The translations under genes were made by a program, and so were the position numbers. This document shows positions 16,615 through 25,922 of a stretch of 64,000 bases of DNA, in pieces. Position 1 is the stretch's first letter. The number at the start of each line of letters is the position of its first letter. Origin of the DNA: an uncultured Pseudomonadales bacterium. GTDB taxonomy: Bacteria > Pseudomonadota > Gammaproteobacteria > Pseudomonadales > Azotimanducaceae. Where the stretch lies: the NCBI GenBank assembly GCA_958296405.1, contig OY282519.1, positions 976,132 to 1,040,131 on the forward strand, read 5' to 3'. The notes below the pieces were generated by a model. The model did not search any database. It saw only the letters and a program-made list of their open reading frames with translations, and had not been told where the DNA came from.

Positions 16615-17734
16615 TTTCCGCGGCGGCGCTGCGCGGGCGGCGGCTGCCAGCGCCGGTGCGCTGGCCTTGGACATCGACATCGAACTGCCGCTCGGCAACT
16701 TCCACTTGCAGTGTGCCGAGCGCCTGCAGATGGATGGCGTCACCGCGGTGTTTGGGCCCAGCGGTGCCGGCAAGAGCGCGTTGCTGCGTTCGATTGCCGG
16801 CTTCGAGCCGGCCACCGGGCGGGTGGCGCTGGGCGACGATGTTTGGTTGGACACCGCTGCGGGGGTGCGCGTGCCGGCGCATCGGCGCTCGGTTGGCTAC
16901 ATGTTCCAAGATGCGCGGCTGTTCCCCCATCTGAGCGTGGGCGGCAATCTGCGCTACGCCGCGCGCCGCGCCCGAGGCGGGGCGCCCAGCTTCGACGACG
17001 TGGTGGCGGCGCTTGATTTGGCGGCGTTGTTGCGGCGCCGGCCGAGCGCCCTCTCTGGCGGTGAGCGGCAGCGCGTGGCGCTGGGGCGCACGCTGTTGGC
17101 GAAGCCGGCGCTGCTGTTGCTCGATGAGCCGTTGGCGGCGTTGGACAGCGCCCGCAAAGCGGACATCCTGCCCTATCTGGAAGCGTTGCCGGCGCAGTTC
17201 GGCATGCCGACGCTGTATGTGAGCCACGCCATCGATGAAGTGGCGCGCTTGGCGCGGCGCACGCTGGTGCTGGCGCAGGGCCGCGCCCGCGCCTTCGGCC
17301 CAACGGCCGCGGTGCTGCAGCGCTTGGATGTGCAGTCCATTGCCGGGCCCATTGAGGCGAGCGTGTTGGTGCAGGCGCGGGTGACGCGGCACGACCTGCA
17401 CTACCGGCTGACTTGGCTTGAGCTTGGCGGCCAGCCCATCGCCACCCCGCTCAATGGCAGCTTGGCGCCGGGCGCCTTGGCGCAGGTGCGCATTCGCGCG
17501 CGGGATGTGGCGTTGGCGACGGCGCGGCCAACGGCTTTGAGCATCCGCAATGTCTTCGCCGGAAGGCTCACTGAACTCGTCGCCCAGGCGGATTCGCCCT
17601 TCGCGGAAGCGGCGGTTGACGTCGCCGGCCAGTGCTTGCGCGCCCGCATCACCCGCGCCGCCGCGGACGACCTCGGCCTTGCCGTGGGCATGAACGTCTA
17701 CGCGCTGGTGAAGAGCGTGTCCTTCGACGCATGA
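16604..17734 (+). CDS. modC: Molybdate ABC transporter ATP-binding protein
   Basis: ATPase driving ModAB. Walker A FGPSGAGKS (about 51-59), Q-loop YMFQDARLFPHL, signature LSGGERQRVALGR, Walker B ALLLLDEPLAALD, H-loop YVSHAIDEV. The C-terminal third (about 290-376) is a Mop/TOBE molybdate-binding domain, e.g. SIRNVFAGRL. Length of 376 aa agrees with ModC. Molybdenum import fits with the moeA gene elsewhere in the window. Confidence 0.94.
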   Translation: MSADFRGGAARAAAASAGALALDIDIELPLGNFHLQCAERLQMDGVTAVFGPSGAGKSALLRSIAGFEPATGRVALGDDVWLDTAAGVRVPAHRRSVGYMFQDARLFPHLSVGGNLRYAARRARGGAPSFDDVVAALDLAALLRRRPSALSGGERQRVALGRTLLAKPALLLLDEPLAALDSARKADILPYLEALPAQFGMPTLYVSHAIDEVARLARRTLVLAQGRARAFGPTAAVLQRLDVQSIAGPIEASVLVQARVTRHDLHYRLTWLELGGQPIATPLNGSLAPGALAQVRIRARDVALATARPTALSIRNVFAGRLTELVAQADSPFAEAAVDVAGQCLRARITRAAADDLGLAVGMNVYALVKSVSFDA

Positions 17735-17804
17735 CGGCGCGGGTTTGAAGTGCGCCGGGCGCGGGTACAATTTCCCTGAGCGTTAGGCAGAGGCAAAATG
17801 GGCA

Positions 17805-18236
17805 ATGGCGATCAGGAGCATCTTCGCTGCGGTTGAGGCGGCAAAACAGGGCATCCAGAACCTGAGCGTCGAAGACCTCAAGCGGGAGGTTGAAGCGAAC
17901 CCGGACACGCTGCTGCTCGACATCCGTGAGTTGCAGGAGCAGGTTGATCTCGGCACGATCCCCGGCGCCAAACATGCGCCGCGGGGAATGCTTGAGTTCT
18001 GGGCAGACCCGGAGAGCCCCTACTACCGGGATTGGTTCCAAGAAGGCCGCCGCATGGTGCTGTTTTGCGCGGCCGGGGGGCGTTCGGCCCTCGCGGCTCA
18101 GGCGCTGCAGGACATGGGGTTCGCCAATGTCGCCCATTTGGAGGCTGGCTTTGCCGGTTGGCAGCAGGCCGGCGAGGCGATTGAGGATGTGAGCGCCACC
18201 AGCCGCTGGGTGCGTCGCGAGAAACCGGCGGAGTAG
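17805..18236 (+). CDS. Rhodanese-domain sulfurtransferase
   Basis: Single-domain rhodanese moving sulfane sulfur through an active-site cysteine. DTLLLDIRELQEQVDLGTIPGAKHAPRGMLE is the entry motif and MVLFCAAGGRSALAA the catalytic loop (Cys near residue 88, with GGRS). 143 aa, cytoplasmic, no signal peptide. Preceded by GAGGC about twelve bases from the ATG. It stands alone after modC, convergent with polB. The sulfur acceptor is unknown. Confidence 0.87.
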   Translation: MAIRSIFAAVEAAKQGIQNLSVEDLKREVEANPDTLLLDIRELQEQVDLGTIPGAKHAPRGMLEFWADPESPYYRDWFQEGRRMVLFCAAGGRSALAAQALQDMGFANVAHLEAGFAGWQQAGEAIEDVSATSRWVRREKPAE

Positions 18237-18279
18237 CTTCTTGGCAGCTTAAGCGCCGGTCTGACGGGCCGCGGCCCGG

Positions 18280-20601
18280 TTAGAACAGCGCGAGCTGCGT
18301 GTCGTCGCCGATCACTTGCTCGAAGTGGAGGCCCAAGGCTTCCAACACGGGCTCGGCCACTGGGCGTACCTGCTTTTGCACATAGTGCTCGCGGTCTAGC
18401 TCGGCCGTCACGTTGTCCAACGGTTCCGGGCCCGCTTGGGTGATCACATAGGACACCATCCGCCCGGGGCTTGAGCGGGATTTGCGCGCCGCGGCGACGT
18501 GTGGCGGCGTGTTCTTGTCGTAGGCGTCCAGACCTTTCCTCAAGCCCTTGCGATAGACGAGGGCGGCGTCCGCCTCGCCGGCGCGCACCGCGCGCACCAC
18601 GTTCGCCAAGTAATCGGCCACCGGCGCTTCCTTGAAGAGCCGGGCGTAAAGCTCCCGCTGCACCGTCTTGGCGAGTTCGGTCCAGTCGCGGCGCACCACT
18701 TCCATGCCGACGAAGTCCAACGCTTGGCCGTCTTCCAAGGCGCCGACGTAGCGCTTGCGCGCGCCGCCGGCGCCGTGCCGCACCGCCGGCAGGAAGAGCC
18801 GCGCGTACACCTTCTCGAACTCCAGCTCCAAGCGGCTTTCCACGCGCCAGCGCTCGCGCACATGGTCTGCGACGGCGGCGTTCAACTCCTCGGTCAACCC
18901 TTCCCCCAGCGCTCGCGCATGTGCCGTGTCAGCGGCGCCAGACAACACGAACAGGCTGTCTGTGTCGCCGTACAGCACCGTGAAGCCACGCGCCTCGAAC
19001 CAACCCTTGGCCCAGAGGAGGAAATGCCGGCTTTGGCCGGTGATGGCGTTGGCGATGGCCACGTTGTGGAAGCGGCAGGCCGGTGTGCCGAGTACGCCGT
19101 AGAACGAGTTCATGAGGATTTTGATGGCCTGCGAGGCGATGTCGTCGTTGCCGCGCTTGGCGGCCTCCCGCGCAGCCGCGAGGCGATCCAACATCTTCGG
19201 CAGGATGGCTTCGCCGCGGCGGAAGGCGGCGCCTGTGACGGTGCGCACCACGTCGTCCTGTGCGTTGGGGTCTGCCACGAACGCGAGCGGATCGATGTTG
19301 AAGGTGCGCATCACGCTGGGGTAGAGGCTCTTGAAGTCGAACACGCAAACGTTGTCGTGCAGCCCTTGTTTGGGTTCGAGCACATGCCCGCCGCCCTGCG
19401 CGACGGACACCCGCGCGTCGCTCCCCCGCGCCGTGGGCGCGACGATGCCGCGTTTGCCGAGCTCGGCGAGATAGACGAAGTCGAACGAGGCGATGCTGGC
19501 GGCCACCCGGTCTGGCGTCATGCCCGTGAGGCGGCTGCGGGCGAGGGCCAACGGCACCAAGTTCATCGCCTCGACGATTTCCAGGGCAAGGCGGGCGTCG
19601 GTGCGGGCATAACGGGCGAAGCCCTCTAGATCGTCTCGATAGCGGGCCATGATTTCCCCGGCGCGGTCGCGGACATCGCCCTCGATGGCTTTGCCTTCCC
19701 CCAGCACGCGCCGGGCCACGGCGTCCAACGAATAGTCGTCGAAGCGCACGAAAGCGCCGCGCAGCAGATCCATGCCGTCCAGCACCACGCGCCCGGGGAT
19801 GTTGGCTTGGCCGCTGCCAAAGTAGCCTTGGGCGGCGCGGATGCGCATTGCGCCCGGCGTTCTGCCCAACTCGAACGGGCGCTTCAAGCGCTTGGCGATG
19901 CGCGCCATCACACTGAGGTCGAAGTCGATGACGTTCCAGCCGGTGAGCACGTCTGGGTTGGCTTCGCGCACACGCTGGACGAATGCCTCCAAAGCCTCGC
20001 CTTCGTCCACCGCAGCGTGAGCGCGCGCCGGCATGGGCCGTCCTTCGGCGTCCACCACATGCACTTCGTCCAAGCCGCAGCCGTAAAGGGCGATGGCCAA
20101 CAACTGTTCCGCGTTCGCATCCGTTTCGATGTCGAAGGACAGCACGCGGGGGGTGATGTCGACGTGCGCGGGGCGGGCATCGGGTTCGTTGAACACCCAG
20201 TCAATGCCGTCGCCCGGCTGCGCTTCGCCTTCGATTTCGACGCCGCCCTTGATGTCTCGATCGATGAGCCAGCGCACCGCGAACCGCACATCCGCCTCGA
20301 ACGTGTCGATGCCTTGTTCGTGCAAGCGATCCCGCAGCGGCGGCGCGTCGGGCGGGGTGGCCACCTCGACGACCACCATCGGTTCGCCGGCGAAGTTGCG
20401 GCGCTCGGTGGGGCGCTGGCGCGTGGCGCCGGCGGCGTGGGCACGGTCCGCGTCGGCGGCGCGCACGAAGAAGCACGGCGTGGCGCGGGCGTCCCGGATG
20501 AGAAAGGTGGCGCCGTCTTCCAAGCGGCCGAACAAGTGCAGCACCGGCGCGCCGCCCAAGATGCGGTAGCTCGCCTGCATGACGAAGCCGCGCGCCTTCA
20601 T
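18280..20601 (-). CDS. polB: DNA polymerase II (family B)
   Basis: Replication-restart and damage-tolerance polymerase with 3'-5' proofreading. Exo I LSFDIETDAN, Exo II around GWNVIDFDLSV, Exo III with YARTDARLALEI, Pol A DFKSLYPSVMRTF, Pol B KILMNSFYGVLG, Pol C YGDTDSLFVL. All catalytic acids are present. The extreme C-terminus DDTQLALF carries a QLxLF sliding-clamp-binding motif as in E. coli Pol II. 773 aa from the ATG at 20601. In E. coli it is SOS-controlled; no LexA box was recognised here. Confidence 0.95.
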   Translation of the reverse strand: MKARGFVMQASYRILGGAPVLHLFGRLEDGATFLIRDARATPCFFVRAADADRAHAAGATRQRPTERRNFAGEPMVVVEVATPPDAPPLRDRLHEQGIDTFEADVRFAVRWLIDRDIKGGVEIEGEAQPGDGIDWVFNEPDARPAHVDITPRVLSFDIETDANAEQLLAIALYGCGLDEVHVVDAEGRPMPARAHAAVDEGEALEAFVQRVREANPDVLTGWNVIDFDLSVMARIAKRLKRPFELGRTPGAMRIRAAQGYFGSGQANIPGRVVLDGMDLLRGAFVRFDDYSLDAVARRVLGEGKAIEGDVRDRAGEIMARYRDDLEGFARYARTDARLALEIVEAMNLVPLALARSRLTGMTPDRVAASIASFDFVYLAELGKRGIVAPTARGSDARVSVAQGGGHVLEPKQGLHDNVCVFDFKSLYPSVMRTFNIDPLAFVADPNAQDDVVRTVTGAAFRRGEAILPKMLDRLAAAREAAKRGNDDIASQAIKILMNSFYGVLGTPACRFHNVAIANAITGQSRHFLLWAKGWFEARGFTVLYGDTDSLFVLSGAADTAHARALGEGLTEELNAAVADHVRERWRVESRLELEFEKVYARLFLPAVRHGAGGARKRYVGALEDGQALDFVGMEVVRRDWTELAKTVQRELYARLFKEAPVADYLANVVRAVRAGEADAALVYRKGLRKGLDAYDKNTPPHVAAARKSRSSPGRMVSYVITQAGPEPLDNVTAELDREHYVQKQVRPVAEPVLEALGLHFEQVIGDDTQLALF

Positions 20602-20682
20602 GGGGGCAGTGTACTCGCGCGCCACGGCGACGCCGCGCTGCGGGGTGCCGCCGGGCGTTGGGTTAAGGCGTGGCGCGGTGGC

Positions 20683-21465
20683 CTAACGCCACATATGGGT
20701 GCCGCCGCACACCGCGATGGCTTGCCCGGTGACATAGGCGCTCGCGTCTGAAGCCAGGAACACGGCGATGCCCTTCAAGTCCTCCGGTTCGCCCAAGCGC
20801 CGCAGCGGCGTTGTCGTCTCGGCAGCCTTCTTCGCCTCTGGGTTGTCCCACAGGGCGCGGGCAAAGTCTGTCTTGATGAGGCCGGGGCAGATGGCGTTCA
20901 CGCGCACGCCCTTGGGGCCGTACTCCAGCGCGAGATTGCGCACCAAGCCGATGTCCGCGAGTTTCGAGATGCTGTAGGTGCCGAGGAACTCCGAAGGGCT
21001 GAACGCGCCGGTGGACGACGTGATCATCATGCTGCCGCGCCCCTTCTCCGCCATGTCCTGCGCCGCCATCTGGCACAGCCAGTGGTTGGAGCGGACGTTG
21101 GAGTTCATGATCTTGTCGAAGGCGGCGTCTGGAATCTTCGACATCGGGCCGTAGAACGGGTTCACCCCGGCGTTGGCGACCAAGATGTCGATGGGCCCCA
21201 ATCGGCTATGGGTCTCGGCGACCAAGGCCTCCAACTGCTCCTTGTAGCCGATGTTGCAGGCAACGGCGATGGCGGCGTCGCGACCGCACTGCTCGTTGAT
21301 TTCCTGCGCCGTGGCTTCGCATTGGTCGAGCTTGCGGCTCGACACCACCACGGACGCGCCGTGTTCCGCGAGGCCGGCGGCCATGTAGCGCCCCATGCCC
21401 TTGGACGCGCCAGTGAGCAGCGCCACGCGCCCGGTTAAATCGAAGAGATTGGTCTCCACCCCCAT
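20683..21465 (-). CDS. SDR-family oxidoreductase
   Basis: Classical short-chain dehydrogenase/reductase using NAD(P)H. TGASKGMGRYMA (TGxxxGxG nucleotide loop, about 18-25), NAGVNPFYG, catalytic serine in ITSSTGAF, YSISK (Tyr and Lys), and NAICPGLIKTDF after the active site. 260 aa. AAGGGA precedes the ATG at 21465. Substrate cannot be deduced. Confidence 0.92.
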   Translation of the reverse strand: MGVETNLFDLTGRVALLTGASKGMGRYMAAGLAEHGASVVVSSRKLDQCEATAQEINEQCGRDAAIAVACNIGYKEQLEALVAETHSRLGPIDILVANAGVNPFYGPMSKIPDAAFDKIMNSNVRSNHWLCQMAAQDMAEKGRGSMMITSSTGAFSPSEFLGTYSISKLADIGLVRNLALEYGPKGVRVNAICPGLIKTDFARALWDNPEAKKAAETTTPLRRLGEPEDLKGIAVFLASDASAYVTGQAIAVCGGTHMWR

Positions 21466-21500
21466 CGTCGTTCCCTTTGAGTGCGTCAAAGACGCCAAGG

Positions 21501-22322
21501 TTACGGCAATGCGCGAAGGTGAGGAAAGGCCGCTGTGGTCGTCGCCGGAGCGCGAGCCGCTCTGTGCTGGTTGTCCGCCCACCACTTTGCATCGGTGTCT
21601 CTTGTGGTCGGGTACTCCAGCCATTGTCGGCCATCGAGGGTGTTTCCGCCGGCCTTTGGCGTGCGGCCGCCCCACTGCTTGAAGAAAAATGCCACGCGCT
21701 GCCGTTGGCACGCATCGCGGAGTTCGCGCAGCCAATCCACCTCGACCGGTCGCGCTCCGGGGCCGCTTTCCCCGCCGGCGATCACCCAATGAATGTCGCG
21801 CAGATCGACTTCGCCGATGGGCCCGATGAGCGGCTCGAAGGAGACGAAACGCACCGTCGCCTTGGTTTCCTTCAGGTGGCGCAGGCGGCTCAAGGCTCGC
21901 TCGTCCTCGATGGACACGCCCAGCCAGATGTGCGCCGGCGGCTGCCGATTGGCATAGCGGGCGTTCACGAATCGCCGCATCAGCGAACTGCGCTTCGTCA
22001 GCACTTGAAAGGTATGCCAGTCTGCCTGCTCCATCGTCTCGAACACGCTACCGATGAAGCCCGCCGGGATGTTCTTATGGAACAGGTCGCTCATGGAGTT
22101 CACGAAGATCAGGCGTGGGCGCCGCCAGAGGGTGGGCTGATCCAGACGCTCGGGGCGGAGCGTCAGGTCGAACCCTGGCTCGAACGGGTGCCCAACCACG
22201 CCTCGAAAGCGCTCCGCAAACCGCTCGGCGTAGCAGTGGTCGCAACCTGCGCTTAGCTTGGTGCATCCGGTGACGGGATTCCAAGAGGCGTTCGTCCACT
22301 CGATGGCGCTGCTGTCGGACAT
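21501..22322 (-). CDS. Phage Gp37/Gp68 family protein (DUF5131-like)
   Basis: Family first noted in phages; biochemical role unsettled, with a cysteine cluster suggesting metal or Fe-S chemistry. The N-terminus IEWTNASWNPVTGCTKLSAG, then CDHCYAE, is diagnostic; later LIFVNSMSDLFHKNIP, WHTFQVLTKRS, HIWLGVSIED, WVIAGGESGPGARP and FFFKQWGG agree. 273 aa, full length. It starts 13 bp after the adenine methyltransferase stop on the same strand, so the two form a small operon. The usual three-Cys-motif partner (TcmP) is not next to it here. Confidence 0.87.
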   Translation of the reverse strand: MSDSSAIEWTNASWNPVTGCTKLSAGCDHCYAERFAERFRGVVGHPFEPGFDLTLRPERLDQPTLWRRPRLIFVNSMSDLFHKNIPAGFIGSVFETMEQADWHTFQVLTKRSSLMRRFVNARYANRQPPAHIWLGVSIEDERALSRLRHLKETKATVRFVSFEPLIGPIGEVDLRDIHWVIAGGESGPGARPVEVDWLRELRDACQRQRVAFFFKQWGGRTPKAGGNTLDGRQWLEYPTTRDTDAKWWADNQHRAARAPATTTAAFPHLRALP

Positions 22323-22335
22323 CTGCAGCCGATCC

Positions 22336-23331
22336 TTATCTGCTCATGCCGACAACGGCTTCGGCTCGGAGATGTACTGCCGCGGGCGGGCGGTGCTGCG
22401 GATTCCTTCGTCGCGCGAACAACGGCTCGGACGTGATGACGATCTCGGACATTTGATTGTGGTGGCCGTTTTTCATCGACAGGCACACCGCGTTGAAGTT
22501 GTGCTCGCGCACCAAGTCGATGATCTCTGGGGCAGCGTCGTAGGTCATCAGGAAATTGGCATCGGTTTCGGCCAGCATGGCGAACAGCGCGGCGTGGTCT
22601 AGGCTCGAATGTGCGTAGAGGCGCGACCCGGCGCGCTTGCCGCCTTGCGCCGTGTAGGGCGGATCGAGGAATACCGCGGCCTTCCGGCCCCACCCGCCCA
22701 ACATCAGCGGCAGGAGCTTCATGCCGTCTCCTTCGTAGAAGGCGATTCGGTCTGCGTGTTGCTGAATCGCGGCCAGCCGCGTCGTCAGCGTTTTTGGATA
22801 CCAGCGCGAGAGCAGCCCGCGCCCGTTCTCTCCATTGCGGCTGAAGGATGCGCCAGGCGCCAAGACTCCGCCGCGCCGGGTGCGGTTGAGCACCAGCGTG
22901 CGGAAGCCGTGCTCCGTCACCGTTGCCGGGATCGCCCGCTCCAACTCGCGGAGACGTTCGATGGTCGGCTCGAATTGACCGATCCACTTCTGCAAGGTCG
23001 CTCCGCTTTCCAACGCCGAGCGCCAGAAGGCTGCGACATCGCGGTCTAGCTCGACCATCACAGCCGCGTTCACGAGGCGTTCCATCACCGCTGTGAGCGA
23101 GGTGATGGCGCCGCCGGCGAACGGCTCGATCAGGATTTCAGGACGGGTTTTCCGCAGCCACTCGCGAATATGCGGGATCAGCCATGTCTTGCCGCCCGGA
23201 TAGCGCAGCGGGCTCCGCTGCGGGACAGTGGCGACGTTGACGACCGGAATGCGCGAGGTGGGGAACGCTTCGGTTTGCACCGCGCTCAACCCCTGCGCTT
23301 GGCTCGACAGCCCATTGCCCGACATCCGCAT
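22336..23331 (-). CDS. D12-class adenine-specific DNA methyltransferase
   Basis: SAM-dependent N6-adenine methyltransferase of the Dam/D12 class. SAM motif SPLRYPGGKTWLIPHI, motif I EPFAGGAITSLT, GFRTLVLNRTRRGGVLAPGA in the recognition/variable part, catalytic motif IV FLDPPYTAQGG, and LMTYDAAPEII. 331 aa from an ATG at 23331; an ATG at 23325 and internal sites before RSPLRYPGGK are alternatives, with no clear ribosome site. Coupled to the Gp37/Gp68 gene. An AT-rich leader with a LexA-like box lies upstream. No restriction endonuclease is beside it, so it looks like an orphan or phage-derived methylase. Confidence 0.88.
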   Translation of the reverse strand: MRMSGNGLSSQAQGLSAVQTEAFPTSRIPVVNVATVPQRSPLRYPGGKTWLIPHIREWLRKTRPEILIEPFAGGAITSLTAVMERLVNAAVMVELDRDVAAFWRSALESGATLQKWIGQFEPTIERLRELERAIPATVTEHGFRTLVLNRTRRGGVLAPGASFSRNGENGRGLLSRWYPKTLTTRLAAIQQHADRIAFYEGDGMKLLPLMLGGWGRKAAVFLDPPYTAQGGKRAGSRLYAHSSLDHAALFAMLAETDANFLMTYDAAPEIIDLVREHNFNAVCLSMKNGHHNQMSEIVITSEPLFARRRNPQHRPPAAVHLRAEAVVGMSR

Positions 23332-23341
23332 ACGATTCGTT

Positions 23342-23361
23342 GCATGTTTATTTTTACAGTA
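23342..23361 (-). promoter_or_regulatory. Possible LexA (SOS) box upstream of the D12 methylase
   Basis: On the gene's strand it reads TACTGTAAAAATAAACATGC: CTGT-N8-ACAT, against the gammaproteobacterial LexA consensus CTGT-N8-ACAG, in an otherwise GC-rich region. It is 11 bp or more before the start and next to a -35-like TTGATA, though no good -10 was found. Tentative. Confidence 0.35.
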
Positions 23362-23441
23362 TCAATTGGTGTGGCCGCTGTCCAGCGCTTCCGCCCGTCC
23401 CTTGCTGCGACTTCCGGTGATCCTCCGTTCTGCGCCAACCC

Positions 23442-23927
23442 TCAAGCGAAGGTGAAGCGGGTTGCGTCCTTGTAGAGCAAGTTCCAAACGAGGGCCTTGC
23501 GGGGGCGGAAGATGAGCGTCTCGCCTTGGTAGGCGGAGACGGGCGCGCTGGCCCACTCGTACTTGCCGTTGGCTTGGTCATGGAGGGTGGCGGCGAGGGC
23601 AGCGTCCGGCGTGGTCTTGCCCACCCGACCTTCGAGGATGACGGCGCGTTCGCCGTCTTCAAGATGGAGGCTCGCTTCGGGGTTCGCTTCCAAGGCGCGT
23701 CGCCAGAGGGAAGCGGGGTCGCCGGAGAAGTAGAGGCAGTTGCCCACCCACATGCCATCGATGGGCCTCGTGATTGGTCTGCCATTGCCGAGCACCAAGG
23801 CAATCCAGTAGTGCAAGGCCGCGGCGAGGCGTTCGTGTACTTCGCCCCAAGCGATGAGCGGCGAGCCCTCGGGCAAGCCATAGCCAGAAGGGAGGCGCGG
23901 GTGGCTGGCAATCGGATCGGCGGACAT
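23442..23927 (-). CDS. PPOX-class flavin-binding protein
   Basis: Resembles pyridoxamine-5'-phosphate-oxidase-like split-barrel proteins: GRPITRPIDGMWVGNCLYFSG, then ALEANPEASLHLEDGERAVILEGRV, the usual paired strands that hold FMN or F420. 161 aa. WHYW-like N-terminal helix (ALHYWIALVLG). The actual cofactor and substrate are unknown. Same direction as, but about 110 bp from, the methylase gene. Confidence 0.72.
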   Translation of the reverse strand: MSADPIASHPRLPSGYGLPEGSPLIAWGEVHERLAAALHYWIALVLGNGRPITRPIDGMWVGNCLYFSGDPASLWRRALEANPEASLHLEDGERAVILEGRVGKTTPDAALAATLHDQANGKYEWASAPVSAYQGETLIFRPRKALVWNLLYKDATRFTFA

Positions 23928-24041
23928 GGGCGGCCTTCCTCAATGACAGTGGTTCCCAACCTACCGAGCGGCAAGCGCCGTTAAGACCAACCGGCGAGAG
24001 TGGGCGGCCGGTGCGCACAGTCGCAGCGCACCGCACCGGGC

Positions 24042-24641
24042 TCAGACCTCATCTGTCTCCATCGCGAGCGCGCGCTGGCAAGCCGGCCGCTCCATGCAGC
24101 GCTCGCGGTAGGCTTCAAGAGCCGGCACGTCCGGCAGCAGCCCGAACGCCTTCATGAAATGTGCGCTCGAACCGAGCATCACGTCGGCAGCGCTGAACTC
24201 GTCGCCGAGAATCCACGGGCTGTCGCCCAAGCCGGCGACGAGGGTTTCGATCATGGCGTCGAAATCTCCCCAGCCGGAGGAAAGGCGGTTCGGCGTCATC
24301 TTGTTGAGATGCTCCGCGATGGCGGGCTCGATGACGCCCGGCGTGTACACCATCCAATAGAGGTAGGCGCCGCGGCGCGGGTCGTCCACTGCCGGCGCCA
24401 AGCCACAGCTTGGGTAGCGATCGGCGAGATACATGCAGATCGCTGCGGAGTCGGCCAGCCCCACCGCGCCGTCCGCCAGCGCCGGCACCTTGCCCATCGG
24501 GCTCGCCGCGGCGAAGCGCGGGTCTCGCGGGACGTTTGGGTCGCGGATGTCGATGGTCACGCGCTCATAGTCGAGCCCCGTCTCCTCAAGCATCCACGCT
24601 CCGCGTTGCGCCCGGGTTCCCGGGCACCAAAAAAGTTGCAT
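24042..24641 (-). CDS. Glutathione S-transferase family protein
   Basis: Cytosolic GST with a thioredoxin-like N-terminal domain (MQLFWCPGTRAQRGAWMLEE, PMGKVPALADG with cis-proline, ADSAAICMYLADRYP binding the gamma-glutamyl part) and a helical C-terminal domain (WILGDEFSAADVMLG, the N-capping box). 199 aa, full length. GAGGAA lies just upstream of the ATG. Likely detoxification or an isomerase-type role; substrate unknown. Confidence 0.9.
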   Translation of the reverse strand: MQLFWCPGTRAQRGAWMLEETGLDYERVTIDIRDPNVPRDPRFAAASPMGKVPALADGAVGLADSAAICMYLADRYPSCGLAPAVDDPRRGAYLYWMVYTPGVIEPAIAEHLNKMTPNRLSSGWGDFDAMIETLVAGLGDSPWILGDEFSAADVMLGSSAHFMKAFGLLPDVPALEAYRERCMERPACQRALAMETDEV

Positions 24642-24816
24642 GTGCTTTCCTCTTCGAACTCAAGCGAGTGTAGGGCAAACCGCGGGCGACGTTTGGCGAG
24701 GGGTCGGCTTCGTTTGCGGCATGGGATCGAGTGGCGCCGTGAGGGAACCGCGCGCCCGGCGTTTCCGCCGCCCGGCGGATGGGTGACAATGCCGCTGTCA
24801 ATCCGTGGGAGGAACC

Positions 24817-25815
24817 ATGCCAGACACGCTGACGTTGCGCCCAGACACTTGGCTGAGCTTGGTGCAGGAAGAGATCGTGGATCCGGGGCGCCCCATCATC
24901 GACCCGCACCATCACCTGTGGGAGCGGCCATTGCGGTTTGGTGCCTACGCCTTGGCGGACCTGCGCGCCGACGCCGCATCCGGGCACAACATCGTCAAGA
25001 CGGTATTCATCGACTGCGGCGCCAGTTACCGAGAGGACGGGCCGGAACACCTTCGGCCCGTGGGCGAAACGGAGTTCGTCGCTCGGGCCGCAGGGCAGAG
25101 CGAAGGCCTGATCGCCGGCATCGTGAGCCACGCGAACCTCCTCGCCGGCGAGGCCCTCGAGGAGGCGTTGGCGGCCCATGAGGCTGCCGGCGATGGCCTC
25201 TTCCGGGGCATTCGCCACGCCGGCGCCCACGACGCCACGGGTACGCTCTGGAACCGGGGCCGCGGCGAGCCGTGCCCCTATGGCGACGCCAGCTTCCGTG
25301 CCGGCGCGCGCACCTTGGGCCGCCTTGGCTACACCTACGACACCTGGCATTTCTTCCACCAGAACAAGGAGTTCTTGGCGTTGGCCCGCGCTGTGCCGGA
25401 AACGACGATGATCCTCGACCACTTCGGCACGCCGCTCGGCGTCGGCGCGTACGCCGGCAAGCAAGAGGAGATCTTCACGCAGTGGCGGGAAGACATTGCC
25501 GCCATCGCCGAGTGCCCCAATGTGGTGGCCAAGCTCGGTGGCCTCGCCATGCCGGACAACGGCTTCGGCTGGCACGAGCGCGAGCGCCCGCCCACTTCCG
25601 ACGAGTTCGTCGCCGCGCAGAAGCGCTACTACCTGCACGCGATCGAGTGCTTCGGGCCGGAGCGCTGCATGTTCGAGAGCAACTTCCCCGTCGATAAGCT
25701 CTCCATCTCGTACCATGTGATGTGGAACGGCATGAAGAAGCTCGTCGCGGACTTCAGCGAGGACGAGCAGCGCGCGATGTTCCATGGCGTGGCCGAACGG
25801 GTCTATCGCTTATGA
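24817..25815 (+). CDS. Amidohydrolase-family (TIM-like) metal-dependent hydrolase
   Basis: Amidohydrolase_2-type enzyme. The metal motif PIIDPHHHLWERP is at about 29-41, then GIRHAGAHD, MILDHFGTPLG (metal ligand histidine), NVVAKLGGLAMP and a C-terminal ERCMFESNFPVDK with the conserved aspartate. 332 aa. The ATG at 24817 follows GGAGGA closely; a GTG at 24805 is less likely. Members act on lactones, decarboxylations or aromatic-ring products; the exact reaction is not readable. Confidence 0.88.
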   Translation: MPDTLTLRPDTWLSLVQEEIVDPGRPIIDPHHHLWERPLRFGAYALADLRADAASGHNIVKTVFIDCGASYREDGPEHLRPVGETEFVARAAGQSEGLIAGIVSHANLLAGEALEEALAAHEAAGDGLFRGIRHAGAHDATGTLWNRGRGEPCPYGDASFRAGARTLGRLGYTYDTWHFFHQNKEFLALARAVPETTMILDHFGTPLGVGAYAGKQEEIFTQWREDIAAIAECPNVVAKLGGLAMPDNGFGWHERERPPTSDEFVAAQKRYYLHAIECFGPERCMFESNFPVDKLSISYHVMWNGMKKLVADFSEDEQRAMFHGVAERVYRL

Positions 25816-25922
25816 CGCTGCCCCGCTGTCGGGCGTCGGGCGTTTGCGGGATGGCCGTGAGCGTTCGCCCGCCGAGGCGTCCGCCCGCTGCCGCCGGCCC
25901 AGCCGCTCGTTGAGGCGCCGCC

